Numbered from the stretch's first letter, positions 1-8,851 are shown. The stretch: DNA of 64,000 nt from Thauera aromatica_A (GCF_023093595.1 NZ_JALLIK010000106.1:117448-181447); one strand, 5' to 3'. Notes: a model not told the origin generated them from the sequence alone. Made by a program: numbers and translations.

Positions 1-59
1 GGAAGCGGCCGATGATAAGGACAGCACGCCGGCGCGTGCAAGCCGCTCGGGAGATGCGC

Positions 60-530
60 TCAATGCACGACCGGTTCGTAGTCCCAGTCGTCTTCCTCGG
101 TCAGCAGTTCGTCCACCATCAGGGTGTCGATCGGTTCTTCCTGCTGCCACAGCACCATCAGCACGATCACTTTCAGGCGATTCAGCGTGATGGTGAAGTC
201 GTGCAAGGCCATCGCCCGTTCGATGATCAGTTCGCGGTGAGCGGCACCGAGCACGCCGGCGCTTTCCAGCAAGCTGAGGAAGCCGCGGCAGGGGGCATCG
301 AGCTGGGTCTGTTCCGCTTCGGTGTAGATACGCACCGAGCCGGCGCTCGGTGCACACCCCGGATGGATCTCGCGCGCCACCCGGCGCAGGCCGGCGAGCC
401 ACTCCAGCGCTTCCGAGATTTCTTCCTGCTCGAAGCCGGCCGCCGACAGCTTGCGCGCCAACAGCTCGGATTCGGGGCAAGCGTCGGCGTGGATGTAGCT
501 TTCGAACAGGTATACAAGGATGTCGAACAA
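60..530 (-). CDS. smg: Smg family protein (DUF494)
   Basis: A 156-residue protein of the Smg/DUF494 family, whose biochemical role is not established. I chose the TTG at 530 because family members begin with a Phe-Asp-hydrophobic-Tyr-Leu-Phe segment, which is exactly what follows (FDILVYLFESYIHAD), and a purine-rich AGAAGAGG lies just upstream. An upstream in-frame start would add about 20 residues (MVGRRVCRM...) unlike the family. The C-terminus is acidic (LTEEDDWDYEPVVH). It is the third gene of the LysM-dprA-smg set, 105 bp after dprA, a linkage widely conserved in beta- and gammaproteobacteria, where topA often follows (it would lie left of base 1). Family assignment is confident; function is not. 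Confidence 0.88.
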   Translation of the reverse strand: MFDILVYLFESYIHADACPESELLARKLSAAGFEQEEISEALEWLAGLRRVAREIHPGCAPSAGSVRIYTEAEQTQLDAPCRGFLSLLESAGVLGAAHRELIIERAMALHDFTITLNRLKVIVLMVLWQQEEPIDTLMVDELLTEEDDWDYEPVVH

Positions 531-635
531 AACGGCCTCTTCTGGATTCGGCGGTGCGGGACGCATGCGGCAAACGCGCCTGCCGACCACTTCGGCCGTG
601 GCGCAGGCGGTGTTTCGGGACGGGTGGCACCCGCT

Positions 636-1808
636 TCAGGTGCGTTGCAGGCGGCTGCCGGGCAGGCGGACGAGGCGCCCGTCCAGCTCCAACGGCAGCA
701 GGATGGCGTAGAGGGCATCGACCGTCAAGCCGCAGCGCTGGGCAAGGGTGTCGATGTCCACCGGGTCGTGGCCGAGGATCTGGAGCACCCGTGCAGTGTC
801 GGCGTCGAGGGCGAGCGCGGCCTGCGCCGGAGCGGCGGGGGACGATTCCGGGGCACCGGCGCCGGAGGCGCGGCGTCCGCGGTGGCGTGGGGGAGCAGGG
901 AAGGGCGGGGAGGCCCAGCCGAGTCGGCCGCGCAGCTCCTCGACCACATCCTCGGCGGTTTCCACCAGCTTGGCGCCCTCGCGGATCAGACGATGGCAGC
1001 CGCGCGCCAGCGGCGAGTGGATCGAGCCGGGAATGGCGAACACTTCGCGCCCGCTTTCGGTCGCCAGGCGGGCGGTGATCAGCGAACCGCTGTTGACCGC
1101 CGCTTCCACCACCAGTACGCCGTGGGCGAGTCCGGCGATCAGGCGATTGCGGCGCGGGAAGTTGTGCGGCAGGGGCGGCGTGCCGAGCGGCAGCTCGCTG
1201 ACGACCACGCCGGCGGCCGCGATCTCGCGCGCCAGCGCGGCATTCTTTGCCGGATAGATGCGGTCGATGCCGGTCCCGATCACCGCCACCGTGCCCCCGC
1301 CTTCCGCGCCGGCGGCGAGCGCGCCGCGGTGGGCGGCGGCGTCGATGCCCAGCGCCAGGCCGCTGACGATGGCGAAACCCTGGGTGGCCAGGGCGCGGGC
1401 GAAGGCTTCGGCGTTGGCATCGCCCTGCACGGTCGACGAGCGCGCGCCGACGAGGGCGAGCGCCGGGCGCTGCAGTAACTCCGGGCGGCCCTTCAGGTAC
1501 AGCAGAGGCGGCGGGTCGGCGATGTCGAGCAGGCTGCGCGGATAGGCTTCGTCGGCCAGGGTCAGGAGGTGGTTGCCGCTTTCGGCAGCCCAGGCCAGGC
1601 CTTGTTCGATGCGCTCTTGCGGTGGCGGGGCGAGCACGGCCGCCGCCGCCTCGCTGCCGACGACCGCGGCGAGCGCGCCGCGGCTGGCGGCGAAGATGTG
1701 CTGCGGCAGGCCGAAAGCGGCAAGCAGGCTGCGCTGGTGGGCGGCGCCCAGGCCGGGCACCGCGCTCAGGCGCAGCCAGTGGGCGAGATCGTCGGCGTCG
1801 GTTGCCAC
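636..1808 (-). CDS. dprA: DNA-processing protein DprA
   Basis: A 390-residue DprA/Smf protein, which loads RecA onto incoming single-stranded DNA during natural transformation. The N-terminal SAM-like helical region (about 1-70) is followed by the Rossmann-like DNA-binding domain (about 95-300) with the family segments ALVGARSST, IVSGLALGIDAAAHRGAL and HNFPRRNRLIAGL. A Pro/Ala-rich linker (about 300-330) leads to a C-terminal winged-helix domain (ILGHDPVDIDTLAQRCGL). It starts 19 bp after the LysM gene and precedes smg, so the three genes are probably co-transcribed. No other competence gene is visible here, so whether the strain is transformable cannot be judged. Confidence 0.96.
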   Translation of the reverse strand: MATDADDLAHWLRLSAVPGLGAAHQRSLLAAFGLPQHIFAASRGALAAVVGSEAAAAVLAPPPQERIEQGLAWAAESGNHLLTLADEAYPRSLLDIADPPPLLYLKGRPELLQRPALALVGARSSTVQGDANAEAFARALATQGFAIVSGLALGIDAAAHRGALAAGAEGGGTVAVIGTGIDRIYPAKNAALAREIAAAGVVVSELPLGTPPLPHNFPRRNRLIAGLAHGVLVVEAAVNSGSLITARLATESGREVFAIPGSIHSPLARGCHRLIREGAKLVETAEDVVEELRGRLGWASPPFPAPPRHRGRRASGAGAPESSPAAPAQAALALDADTARVLQILGHDPVDIDTLAQRCGLTVDALYAILLPLELDGRLVRLPGSRLQRT

Positions 1809-1827
1809 GCTGCGGTGCCGGGGGCGC

Positions 1828-2862
1828 TCAGGGTCTGCGCACGGCGTCGGCGAGGGTCACATGGCCGTCGGCGTCCATCACCAGGGCGTAGGCGACGCGC
1901 TCGAAGACGCGGAACACGAACGCCGTGCCGTAGCGCTTTTCCGGCAGCTGGAAGCTTTCCTTGCCGTCCTCGCCGTTGAATTCGGCGCTGCCGCGGTTGC
2001 GGAACAGCGCCAGCACATGGCCGCGCTCGATGCCGTCGCGCTCGCCGAGGTTGAGGGCGACGACGTTGAGGCGGCCGGTTTCGCTGACGCCGCGATGGAT
2101 CGAGATGATCCGGCCTTCGAGCGCCTGCGCCGGCGCGTGCGGGACGTAGGAGAACACCGCCGGGCGCTCACTCGGCAGCATCAGGTCGCCGACGCCGATT
2201 TCCTCGACCGCGGAGACGATTTCGAGCGTTGCCGGAGTGCCGCGTTCAGTGACGCGGGCGGTGCCGAGGTAGGCCGCCTCCCAGGCGAGGGTCTCGCGCG
2301 TCAGCGGGTCTTCGAGGGGCCGCGCGGGGCGGTAGATGTGCCAGACGTCGGCGCTGTCGCCGACGTCCTTGGCGAAGACGGTGTCGCCCGAGCCGGTCAG
2401 CACCCGGCTGGTCTCGGTGGCGACGATCGTCGCCGAGCCTTCCAGGCGCGGCCCATCGACCACCAGCGGGCGGCTGAGGAAAGGTTCGATGATCTGCAAC
2501 GGAATGCTCGGCACCGCGGTGTCGAGGGCTTCACTGTAGATCTGCGGCTGCAGCCGGACCTCGCGGGAGCCGTCGATGCGGCGGCCGATCGACAGCCAGG
2601 GGCCGCTGCGATCGAGCAGGATCACCTGCCCCGGGTAGATCAGGTGGGGGTTGCGGATCTGGTCGCGGTTCAGGCGCCAGACTTCGGGCCAGCGCCAGGG
2701 CTGCTGCAGGAAGCGGCCGGAGATGCCCCACAAGGTGTCGCCCGCGACCACGGTGTAGCTGTCGGGGGCGTTATCAACGAGGCGCACGCCGGACTGGGCC
2801 TGGGCGGCGATGCTGAACAGGGTCGCGATGCCGAGCAGCAGAGGGAATATAATTCGGATCAT
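1828..2862 (-). CDS. Secreted LysM domain protein
   Basis: A 344-residue exported protein. It has a Sec signal peptide (MIRIIFPLLLGIATLFSIAAQA) and then a LysM domain at about residues 33-85 (YTVVAGDTLWGISGRFL, ending IYPGQVILLD) that should bind peptidoglycan. The remaining 250 residues are a beta-rich region typical of the LysM protein encoded upstream of dprA in betaproteobacteria; I recognise no enzymatic motif there. The ATG at 2862 is preferred because it starts directly at the signal peptide; a longer version reaching 2982 would bury it. It is divergent from def across a 208-bp gap and is the first gene of the LysM-dprA-smg operon. Confidence 0.88.
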   Translation of the reverse strand: MIRIIFPLLLGIATLFSIAAQAQSGVRLVDNAPDSYTVVAGDTLWGISGRFLQQPWRWPEVWRLNRDQIRNPHLIYPGQVILLDRSGPWLSIGRRIDGSREVRLQPQIYSEALDTAVPSIPLQIIEPFLSRPLVVDGPRLEGSATIVATETSRVLTGSGDTVFAKDVGDSADVWHIYRPARPLEDPLTRETLAWEAAYLGTARVTERGTPATLEIVSAVEEIGVGDLMLPSERPAVFSYVPHAPAQALEGRIISIHRGVSETGRLNVVALNLGERDGIERGHVLALFRNRGSAEFNGEDGKESFQLPEKRYGTAFVFRVFERVAYALVMDADGHVTLADAVRRP

Positions 2863-3070
2863 CGATCGCTTCCGGTAGAAGGGGGGTGTGCCGGAACCGT
2901 TCCGGAACGCCGCCCGCCCGTCGGGGTCGAAACGGCAGCGCGGTGCAGGCTTGGTCGCGCACGTGCCGCGCCCACGTACCACGTACTTCCCGCCCCGTTC
3001 TCATTACATGTGCATGCATGCGGGAGCGCTGGAAATTCTGCACGCAAAGATTCAACCCGGCAAGGCATTC

Positions 3071-3574
3071 ATGGCTCTCCTACCTATTCTCCGCTACCCC
3101 GATCCCCGCCTGCACACCGTCGCCAAACCGGTGGCGCGGATCGACGACGACCTCCGCCGGCTCATCGAGGACATGGCCGAAACGATGTACGAAGCGCCCG
3201 GCGTCGGCCTCGCCGCGACCCAGGTCAACGTGCATCGGCGCGTCGTCGTCATCGACGTCTCCGAAGACAAGAGCAGCCTGATGGCGCTGATCAACCCCGA
3301 GATCCTCGAGCGCGCCGGCGAGCAGGTGTGTGAGGAAGGCTGCCTGTCGGTGCCCGGCGTCTACGAGAAGGTCAAGCGCGCCGAGCGGGTCAGGGTCCGC
3401 GCCCTGAACGAGCAGGGCGAGACGGTCGAGTTCGAGGCCGAGGGCCTGCTCGCGGTCTGCATCCAGCACGAGATCGACCACCTCGACGGCAAGGTCTTCG
3501 TCGAATACCTGTCCCAGCTCAAGCTCGGCCGCATCAAGAGCAAGCTGGCCAAGCAGGCCCGCATCACCGCATGA
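3071..3574 (+). CDS. def: Peptide deformylase
   Basis: A 167-residue Fe(II)-type peptide deformylase that removes the N-formyl group from nascent proteins. All three family motifs are present: GVGLAATQ (about 44-51), EGCLS with metal ligand Cys91, and HEIDH with ligands His133 and His137 and catalytic Glu134. Length matches the family. The ATG at 3071 gives the typical MALLPILRYPDPRL start; in-frame upstream codons would add about 60 unrelated residues. The stop overlaps the fmt start (ATGA), so formylation and deformylation functions are translationally coupled, as in many bacteria. Confidence 0.98.
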   Translation: MALLPILRYPDPRLHTVAKPVARIDDDLRRLIEDMAETMYEAPGVGLAATQVNVHRRVVVIDVSEDKSSLMALINPEILERAGEQVCEEGCLSVPGVYEKVKRAERVRVRALNEQGETVEFEAEGLLAVCIQHEIDHLDGKVFVEYLSQLKLGRIKSKLAKQARITA

Positions 3575-4542
3575 CGGCCGCGCCCGCTTCCAATGGCGGC
3601 ACGTTGCGCGTTGCCTTCGCCGGCACGCCCGAATTCGCCGCGCGCGCGCTCGATGCCATCCTCCAGGCCGGCTACGAAGTTCCGCTCGTGCTGACCCAGC
3701 CCGACCGCCCGTCCGGGCGCGGCATGAAGCTCACCCCGAGCGCAGTCAAGCAACTCGCCCTCGCCCACGGCATCGCCGTCGACCAGCCGGAGAAGCTGCG
3801 CACCGCAGAGCAGCGCGCCGCGCTCGCCGCCTGTGCGCCCGACGTGCTGGTGGTGGCGGCCTACGGCCTGCTCCTGCCACCGGCGGTGCTGGCGCTGCCG
3901 CGCTTGGGCTGCATCAACATCCACGCCTCGTTGCTGCCGCGCTGGCGCGGCGCGGCACCGATCCACCGCGCGATCGAGGCTGGCGACGCCGAGACCGGCA
4001 TCACCATCATGCAGATGGATGAAGGGCTGGATACCGGGGCGATGCTGCTGGTGCGCAGGACGCCGATCCTGCCCGCCGACACCACCGCCCGCCTGCACGA
4101 CCGCCTCGCCGCGCTCGGCGGCGAAGCCATCGTCGATGCGCTCGGCGCGCTCGCTGCCGGCACCCTGCAGGCCACGCCGCAGCCGGACGAAGGCATCACC
4201 TACGCGGCCAAGATCGGCCGTGCCGAAGCGACGATCGACTGGACGCGGCCGGCGGCGGCGATCGAGCGTGCGGTGCGCGCCTTCGACCCCTTTCCCGGCG
4301 CCGTTTCCGTACTGCACGACAGCGCGGTGAAGTGCTGGGCGGCGCAGGTGGTCGCCGGCTGCGGCGCACCCGGCACCGTGCTCGCGGTGGACGATGGCGG
4401 CATCACCGTGGCCTGCGGCGAAGGTGCGCTCCGCCTCCTCAGCCTGCAGCGCGCGGGCAGCAAGCGCCTGCCTGCCGGGGAATTCCTGCGCGGCTTCGCG
4501 GTCTCTGTCGGCGAACGCTTCGCCGCCGCGTCCCCGGCGTGA
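3571..4542 (+). CDS. fmt: Methionyl-tRNA formyltransferase
   Basis: A 323-residue enzyme that formylates Met-tRNAfMet using 10-formyl-tetrahydrofolate. The N-terminal formyltransferase domain starts with RVAFAGTPEFAA. It carries the family signature around the catalytic Asn-His-Asp set, including INIHASLLPRWRGAAPIHRA and GITIMQMDEGLDTG. The C-terminal OB-like tRNA-binding domain occupies about residues 210-315. It overlaps def by 4 bp and is followed 87 bp later by htpX on the same strand. Confidence 0.98.
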   Translation: MTAAPASNGGTLRVAFAGTPEFAARALDAILQAGYEVPLVLTQPDRPSGRGMKLTPSAVKQLALAHGIAVDQPEKLRTAEQRAALAACAPDVLVVAAYGLLLPPAVLALPRLGCINIHASLLPRWRGAAPIHRAIEAGDAETGITIMQMDEGLDTGAMLLVRRTPILPADTTARLHDRLAALGGEAIVDALGALAAGTLQATPQPDEGITYAAKIGRAEATIDWTRPAAAIERAVRAFDPFPGAVSVLHDSAVKCWAAQVVAGCGAPGTVLAVDDGGITVACGEGALRLLSLQRAGSKRLPAGEFLRGFAVSVGERFAAASPA

Positions 4543-4629
4543 AGCGGCGCGGCGGCGGCCGGCTCTTGATTCCGCCTCCCCCGCCTCCATTTTCATTCTC
4601 GATCAATCTCGTGCAGGAAGGATTCCGCA

Positions 4630-5469
4630 ATGTTCGGTAACTGGATCAAGACTTCGATACTGATGGCCGGCATCGTCGCCCTGTTCGGCGCGATGGGCGC
4701 GGCCATCGGCGGCCAGCAAGGGATGCTGATCGCGCTCGTGGTCGGCGGCGCGATGAATTTCTGGGCCTACTGGTTCTCGGACAAGGCGGTGCTGAAGATG
4801 TACCACGCCCGCCCGGTCGATGCCGCCTCCTCGCCCTACCTGTACAACATGGTGCGCGAGCTCGCTCAGCGCGCCGGGCTGCCGATGCCCAAGGTGTACA
4901 TCATCGACGAAGCCCAGCCCAACGCCTTCGCCACCGGACGCAACCCGGAAAACGCCGCCGTCGCCGCCACCACCGGCATCATCCGCATGCTCTCCGAGCG
5001 CGAGCTGCGCGGGGTGATGGCGCACGAACTGGCCCACGTCAGGAACCGCGACATCCTGATCTCGACGATCTCGGCGACGGTCGCCGGCGCGATCTCGATG
5101 CTCGCCAACTTCGGCATGTTCTTCGGCGGGCGCGACGGTGAGGACCGCCCCAATCCGGTGGTGTCGATCGCGATGATGATCCTCGCTCCGCTCGCCGGCA
5201 TGATCATCCAGATGGCGATCAGCCGCACCCGCGAGTTCGGCGCCGACCGCGGCGGCGCGGAGATCTCCGGCGACCCCGAAGCGCTCGCCGCGGCGCTGGC
5301 CAAGATCGACGCCTACGCCCGCGGCATTCCGATGCACACTGCCGAACAGCACCCCGAGACCGCGCAGATGATGATCATGAATCCGCTCTCCGGCGGCGGC
5401 CTGCGCGGCCTGTTCTCGACCCACCCGTCCACCCAGGAACGCATCGCCCGCCTGCGCGCGATGCGCTGA
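4630..5469 (+). CDS. htpX: Membrane zinc metalloprotease HtpX
   Basis: A 279-residue M48-family protease of the inner membrane that takes part in membrane-protein quality control. Two N-terminal transmembrane segments (about 8-28 and 33-52) precede the zinc motif HELAHV at about residues 136-141. A second hydrophobic pair (about 150-200) and the downstream Glu in REFGADRGGAEIS supply the rest of the site. A good ribosome-binding site (AGGAAGGA) lies 8 bases before the ATG. Co-directional with def-fmt and probably in the same transcript or driven by its own promoter. Confidence 0.96.
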   Translation: MFGNWIKTSILMAGIVALFGAMGAAIGGQQGMLIALVVGGAMNFWAYWFSDKAVLKMYHARPVDAASSPYLYNMVRELAQRAGLPMPKVYIIDEAQPNAFATGRNPENAAVAATTGIIRMLSERELRGVMAHELAHVRNRDILISTISATVAGAISMLANFGMFFGGRDGEDRPNPVVSIAMMILAPLAGMIIQMAISRTREFGADRGGAEISGDPEALAAALAKIDAYARGIPMHTAEQHPETAQMMIMNPLSGGGLRGLFSTHPSTQERIARLRAMR

Positions 5470-5483
5470 AGCGGCGGTCCCCG

Positions 5484-5521
5484 CGTTCCCCCGCCGCTGC
5501 CCGGCCGGCGGCGGGGGAACG
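5484..5521. terminator. 14-bp perfect inverted repeat after htpX
   Basis: CGTTCCCCCGCCGC (5484-5497) pairs perfectly with GCGGCGGGGGAACG (5508-5521) across a 10-base loop, 15 bases after the htpX stop. There is no T-run on either side, so it is a very stable hairpin but not a textbook intrinsic terminator. It may end or attenuate htpX transcription or protect the 3' end. Confidence 0.5.
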
Positions 5522-5649
5522 CCGCGCCCGCGGCACGCATGCCCGATTTTTCACCTTCCCGCCCTGGCCGGATCGTGTACGCTTTGCCTTTCGCCGACCC
5601 GCAACGGACAAGCGCGGCGGCTTTCTTCAATCACCCGGAGGACAGACTC

Positions 5650-6150
5650 ATGAGTACAGTGACCCTTGGCGGCAACCCGATCGACGTGGCGGGCCGTTTT
5701 CCCCACGCCGGCGATACCGCGCCCGCCTTCAAGCTGACCGGCGCCGATCTCGCCGACATCGGCCTCGACGCCTTCCCCGGCAAGCGCAAGGTGCTCAACA
5801 TCGTGCCCAGCCTCGACACCCCGGTGTGCGCAACCTCGACGCGCAAGTTCAACGCCGAAGCCGGCAAGCTCGCCGACACCGTGGTCCTGGTCGTTTCCGC
5901 CGACCTGCCTTTCGCCGCGAAGCGCTTCTGCGAGACCGAAGGCCTCAACAACGTGCACACCCTGTCGACCTTCCGCAACCCGGGCTTTGCCCAGGCCTAC
6001 GGCGTGGCGATCACTTCCGGCCCGCTTGCCGGCGTCACCGCGCGCGCCGTGGTGGTGGTCGATGCCAATGACAAGGTCGTGCATGCCCAGCTCGTGCCCG
6101 AGATCAAGGAAGAGCCGGATTACGCCGCGGCGCTGGCGGCGCTGAAGTAA
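5650..6150 (+). CDS. tpx: Thiol peroxidase (Tpx)
   Basis: A 166-residue atypical 2-Cys peroxiredoxin that reduces peroxides, usually with thioredoxin. The peroxidatic cysteine is Cys60 in PSLDTPVCATS and the resolving cysteine is Cys94 in RFCETEGL, matching E. coli Cys61 and Cys95. The ATG at 5650 follows a strong GGAGG-type site (CCCGGAGGACAGACTC) and gives the family length; the upstream in-frame MPDFSPSRP extension is rejected. It is followed by two hairpins, so it is probably monocistronic. Confidence 0.97.
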   Translation: MSTVTLGGNPIDVAGRFPHAGDTAPAFKLTGADLADIGLDAFPGKRKVLNIVPSLDTPVCATSTRKFNAEAGKLADTVVLVVSADLPFAAKRFCETEGLNNVHTLSTFRNPGFAQAYGVAITSGPLAGVTARAVVVVDANDKVVHAQLVPEIKEEPDYAAALAALK

Positions 6151-6190
6151 GGACACAGGATGCCGCTCACCGCCTGGCCGGTGAGCGGAG

Positions 6191-6233
6191 CGAGGGCGCC
6201 CCGGAGCACATCGCCCGGGGCGCCCTCGTTTTT
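6191..6233 (+). terminator. Rho-independent terminator of tpx
   Basis: Stem CGAGGGCGCCCCGG / CCCGGGGCGCCCTCG with a 9-base loop, followed by five T residues at 6229-6233. Another hairpin, CCGCTCACC (6163-6171) with GGTGAGCGG (6180-6188), sits just before it, so tpx ends in tandem hairpins. Confidence 0.9.
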
Positions 6234-6255
6234 CCGCAAGGAGAAGAAGTCAGCG

Positions 6256-6280
6256 AAAACCCCCTGGGGCGGCCAGGGGG
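6256..6280 (-). terminator. Rho-independent terminator of the glycine-rich gene
   Basis: Read on the minus strand, CCCCCTGG (6280-6273) pairs with CCAGGGGG (6267-6260) across a 5-base loop, and TTTT follows (6259-6256). It lies 19 bases past the stop of the gene at 6299 and faces the tpx terminator. Confidence 0.75.
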
Positions 6281-6298
6281 CAAAGAGCCGGGCGGGAA

Positions 6299-8185
6299 TC
6301 AGAGGATAAAGCTGCCTTCAGCCAGATCGTCCGCCACGCCGGTCACGATGATTTCCATTTCGCTGTCACCGCCGCCGTCGAGGTCGATTTCGAGGGTGTT
6401 TTCGTCCGCGTAGCGAACCTCGTTGCCATCGCCCGAGAACGCGTCGCCGCCGATCCAGGTCAGCGTGGTGTCGCTGAGGCCCGATAGATCGAGGGTGTCT
6501 TCCGCGACGTCGAAGTCATTGATGGTGTCGGTGGAGATCGTGCCGTCAGACTGGGCGGCGGCGGTATAGACAACGACGTCGGCACCGTCACCGAGGGTGT
6601 AGGTGTCGCTGCCGAGGGTGGCGTGGATCTCCGAGCCGCCGTCCCCCATCAGCATGGTGTCGTCGTCGTTGGAGCCGGAAATGCTCAGGTGCCCGGTGAA
6701 AGCGGTGGCATCGACATTAACGCTACTGGAAAAGCCGGTGCCATCGGCGCCGTCCGCGCCGTCCGCACCTGCAGTCCCATCATTACCGGCGGTGCCGTCC
6801 GCGCCGTCCGCCGGGCTGCTGCCGTCGGTGCCGTCCGCGCCGTCCGCGCCGTCCGTGCCGCTTGCCACCTTGGTGCCGCCATCGCCACCGTCGCCCCCGA
6901 TACCGCCATCGCCGCTGATGCCGCCGCTGCCTGCGGCACCGCCCGTGCCCGCCGCTCCGCCGTCGCCGCCCGTGCCGCCAGCACCGCCGAGGATGCTGAC
7001 ATCGTAGCTTCCGATGATGAACACTTCGGTCACGGCGCCGTTATCGACCGCCACCCCGCCATCGCCGCCATCACCGCCGGCACCGCCGTCGCCACCGTTG
7101 CCACCGTCGCCGGCCGTACCGCCCGTGCCACCGTCACCGCCGGCACCACCGGCTCCGCCGTCCGCGCCGTTCTGGTAAGTCGTGCCGCCGGAATTGATGC
7201 CGTCGCCACCGTCCCCGCCATCGCCACCATCGCCACCGGCGGTGCCGTCGCCGCCGTCACCGCCGGCGCCGCCATTGCCGCCGGCCCCGCCATCACCGCC
7301 GTCCCCTCCGGCCCCGCCCTGGATCAGGATTGCTCCGGTGGTGGCGTCGATCAGGATGGCGGATGCATCCTGATCGACACTGAGCGCGGCGCCTCCCGCG
7401 GTGCCGCCACCTCCCGCATCTCCGCTGGTGCCATCGTTGCCGCTGGTGCCGTCACCACCGTTGCTTCCATCGCTCCCATCGGTGCCGGGAATGCCGGCGG
7501 TCGCGGCAACAGGATTGCTGTTGCCCGGTCCTTGGACATACGCATTGCTGCCATCATTACCGTCCGGGCCATCGACTACGGGGGCGGTCGCATCCGCACC
7601 GTCAGCGCCCCCGGTGCCGGCGTCACCGGCCGCCCCATCCTCGCCGGGTACGCCATCGTCTCCGGCAGCCGATGCTGCGACCACGAACGGGTTGTCCCCC
7701 CACGGGTCGCCGCCTTCGTCGACCACCGCTTCCTTGTCCACCCACTTGATACTGTCGCCGCCATTGACGCTGGTGGCGCGAACGCCGAGCGTGCCGTAGG
7801 TTTCCGGATCGAACGCGTCGAGGCCGAAGTCGGCCAGTGAGAACGTCGCCGTTTCGCCCGCGCTGATGAAGCTCGATTTGGTTTCCCCTGCCGCGCCGAG
7901 TCCGGTGCCGGACAGCTTGGCGTAGTCGTCCCAGACGATTTTTTCGCTCGTCGCGTTGCCGTCATCGTCCCACACCGTGTTGGCGCCGTTCATGTTGAGG
8001 CTGTTGTCCGACTTGACCAGGGTGTAGCCCTCGGAGCTCGCATCGCCGTTCGAGAACCACAAGGCGTTGAGGTCGAAGGACCCCGCCAGGCTGCTTACGG
8101 TGAAGGTTTCCGCTTCCGTGTCATACACGACGGTGAATTCCAGTCCGGCACTCTCGGCCCCGAATGTCCAGGTGTAGGTACTCAT
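6299..8185 (-). CDS. Glycine-rich repeat protein, predicted type I secretion substrate
   Basis: A 628-residue, very acidic protein with no signal peptide. Residues 1-170 form a non-repetitive N-terminal domain (MSTYTWTFGAESAG...) that I do not recognise. Residues 175-484 are Gly-Gly-X and Gly-X-Y triplets dominated by GGD, GGA, GAD and GTD, interrupted by hydrophobic inserts near 271-290 (AILIDATTGAILIQ) and 378-400 (VFIIGSYDVSIL), about 110 residues apart. Residues 500-628 resemble the C-terminal domain of RTX/serralysin-type exported proteins: a GDGAD turn, DTINDFDVAEDTLDLSGL, and an extreme C-terminus ending in an acidic stretch plus SFIL, as in type I secretion signals. No ABC exporter is present nearby. 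The PilZ gene lies 72 bp upstream on the same strand. The composition recalls mycobacterial PE_PGRS proteins but without a PE domain. Export route and adhesin or surface role are inference. Confidence 0.85.
   Translation of the reverse strand: MSTYTWTFGAESAGLEFTVVYDTEAETFTVSSLAGSFDLNALWFSNGDASSEGYTLVKSDNSLNMNGANTVWDDDGNATSEKIVWDDYAKLSGTGLGAAGETKSSFISAGETATFSLADFGLDAFDPETYGTLGVRATSVNGGDSIKWVDKEAVVDEGGDPWGDNPFVVAASAAGDDGVPGEDGAAGDAGTGGADGADATAPVVDGPDGNDGSNAYVQGPGNSNPVAATAGIPGTDGSDGSNGGDGTSGNDGTSGDAGGGGTAGGAALSVDQDASAILIDATTGAILIQGGAGGDGGDGGAGGNGGAGGDGGDGTAGGDGGDGGDGGDGINSGGTTYQNGADGGAGGAGGDGGTGGTAGDGGNGGDGGAGGDGGDGGVAVDNGAVTEVFIIGSYDVSILGGAGGTGGDGGAAGTGGAAGSGGISGDGGIGGDGGDGGTKVASGTDGADGADGTDGSSPADGADGTAGNDGTAGADGADGADGTGFSSSVNVDATAFTGHLSISGSNDDDTMLMGDGGSEIHATLGSDTYTLGDGADVVVYTAAAQSDGTISTDTINDFDVAEDTLDLSGLSDTTLTWIGGDAFSGDGNEVRYADENTLEIDLDGGGDSEMEIIVTGVADDLAEGSFIL
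6734..7663 (-). repeat. GGX/GXY triplet-repeat coding region
   Basis: About 310 codons of near-continuous glycine triplets. On the plus strand they appear as runs of CCGCC, CCATCG and CCGTC with 9-base periodicity. Such a tract is prone to slippage, and copy number may differ between strains or be mis-assembled. The right part (about 441-484) is close to collagen-like Gly-X-Y with Ala-Asp; the middle part is Gly-Gly-X. Confidence 0.85.
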
Positions 8186-8257
8186 GATCGACGCTTCCTC
8201 TGATTGACTGGATCGACCGGGCCGCCTCCTGGCCGCCCGCGCTTTCAGACCAACGTT

Positions 8258-8557
8258 CTACAGGGCCGCCGAAAGATATGAATCTGTCATTCTCACCGCG
8301 ACGCCCGTGCGGCTGCTCCGCCGCTCCCTTCGCACCACTTCTCCGCTGCATTGCATGCACAAAGACCCCAGCGTGGTTTCCAGCTCGAGTTCGAAGCAGA
8401 TTTCGTTGTCCATCTCAGTGTCGCCCTCGAGTTCGAAGTAGACGCCACCGGCGCTGACATCGCGCGTGATCCCCTCGAGTGCGGCGATGTGCACCGGCAT
8501 TCTCGCCTGTACCCGTGGATGGGCGCGCTTGCAGAAGGGGGCGGATTTCTGCTTCAT
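8258..8557 (-). CDS. PilZ domain protein (c-di-GMP receptor)
   Basis: A 99-residue single-domain PilZ protein. Both c-di-GMP-binding motifs are intact: RxxxR as Arg11-AHP-Arg15, and the D/NxSxxG motif as Asp33-V-Ser35-AG-Gly38. It therefore should bind the second messenger and act on a partner protein or process. It is encoded 72 bp upstream of the glycine-rich gene in the same direction, which suggests, without proving, that production or export of that protein is linked to c-di-GMP. The 294 bp upstream up to the LuxR gene carry no other gene that I can support. Confidence 0.9.
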   Translation of the reverse strand: MKQKSAPFCKRAHPRVQARMPVHIAALEGITRDVSAGGVYFELEGDTEMDNEICFELELETTLGSLCMQCSGEVVRRERRSSRTGVAVRMTDSYLSAAL

Positions 8558-8851
8558 GATGGGAAATTGTGGCGAGTTGAGCGGAGGCGGGCATCGGCCA
8601 ATGCTCCCGCTTCGTGACGGAGGGATCTCCTGAAATTTTCGGGAGGTTTACGGCGACAGCTCCCGATCGGGGCAGGAGTTTCCTCCTATGGCGTCCACCG
8701 GTGGCGCTCGTTCGGGAGCAGGCGTTCAGCCGGCGAAGGGCTGGCAGGCGGGCCGGAGTGGAATAAAGCGAGCGTGAAGCAGGCCGCGCTGTGACGATGA
8801 CGCACGGAGCGGGCACAGCAAAGTGGGGGAAGGTTGTGCCGTGCGAGTCCC

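Noticed and set aside
6734..7663. Regularly repeated DNA that could be mistaken for a CRISPR array or satellite
   Set aside because: The periodicity is 9 bp and in frame with glycine triplets of one protein; there are no spacers.
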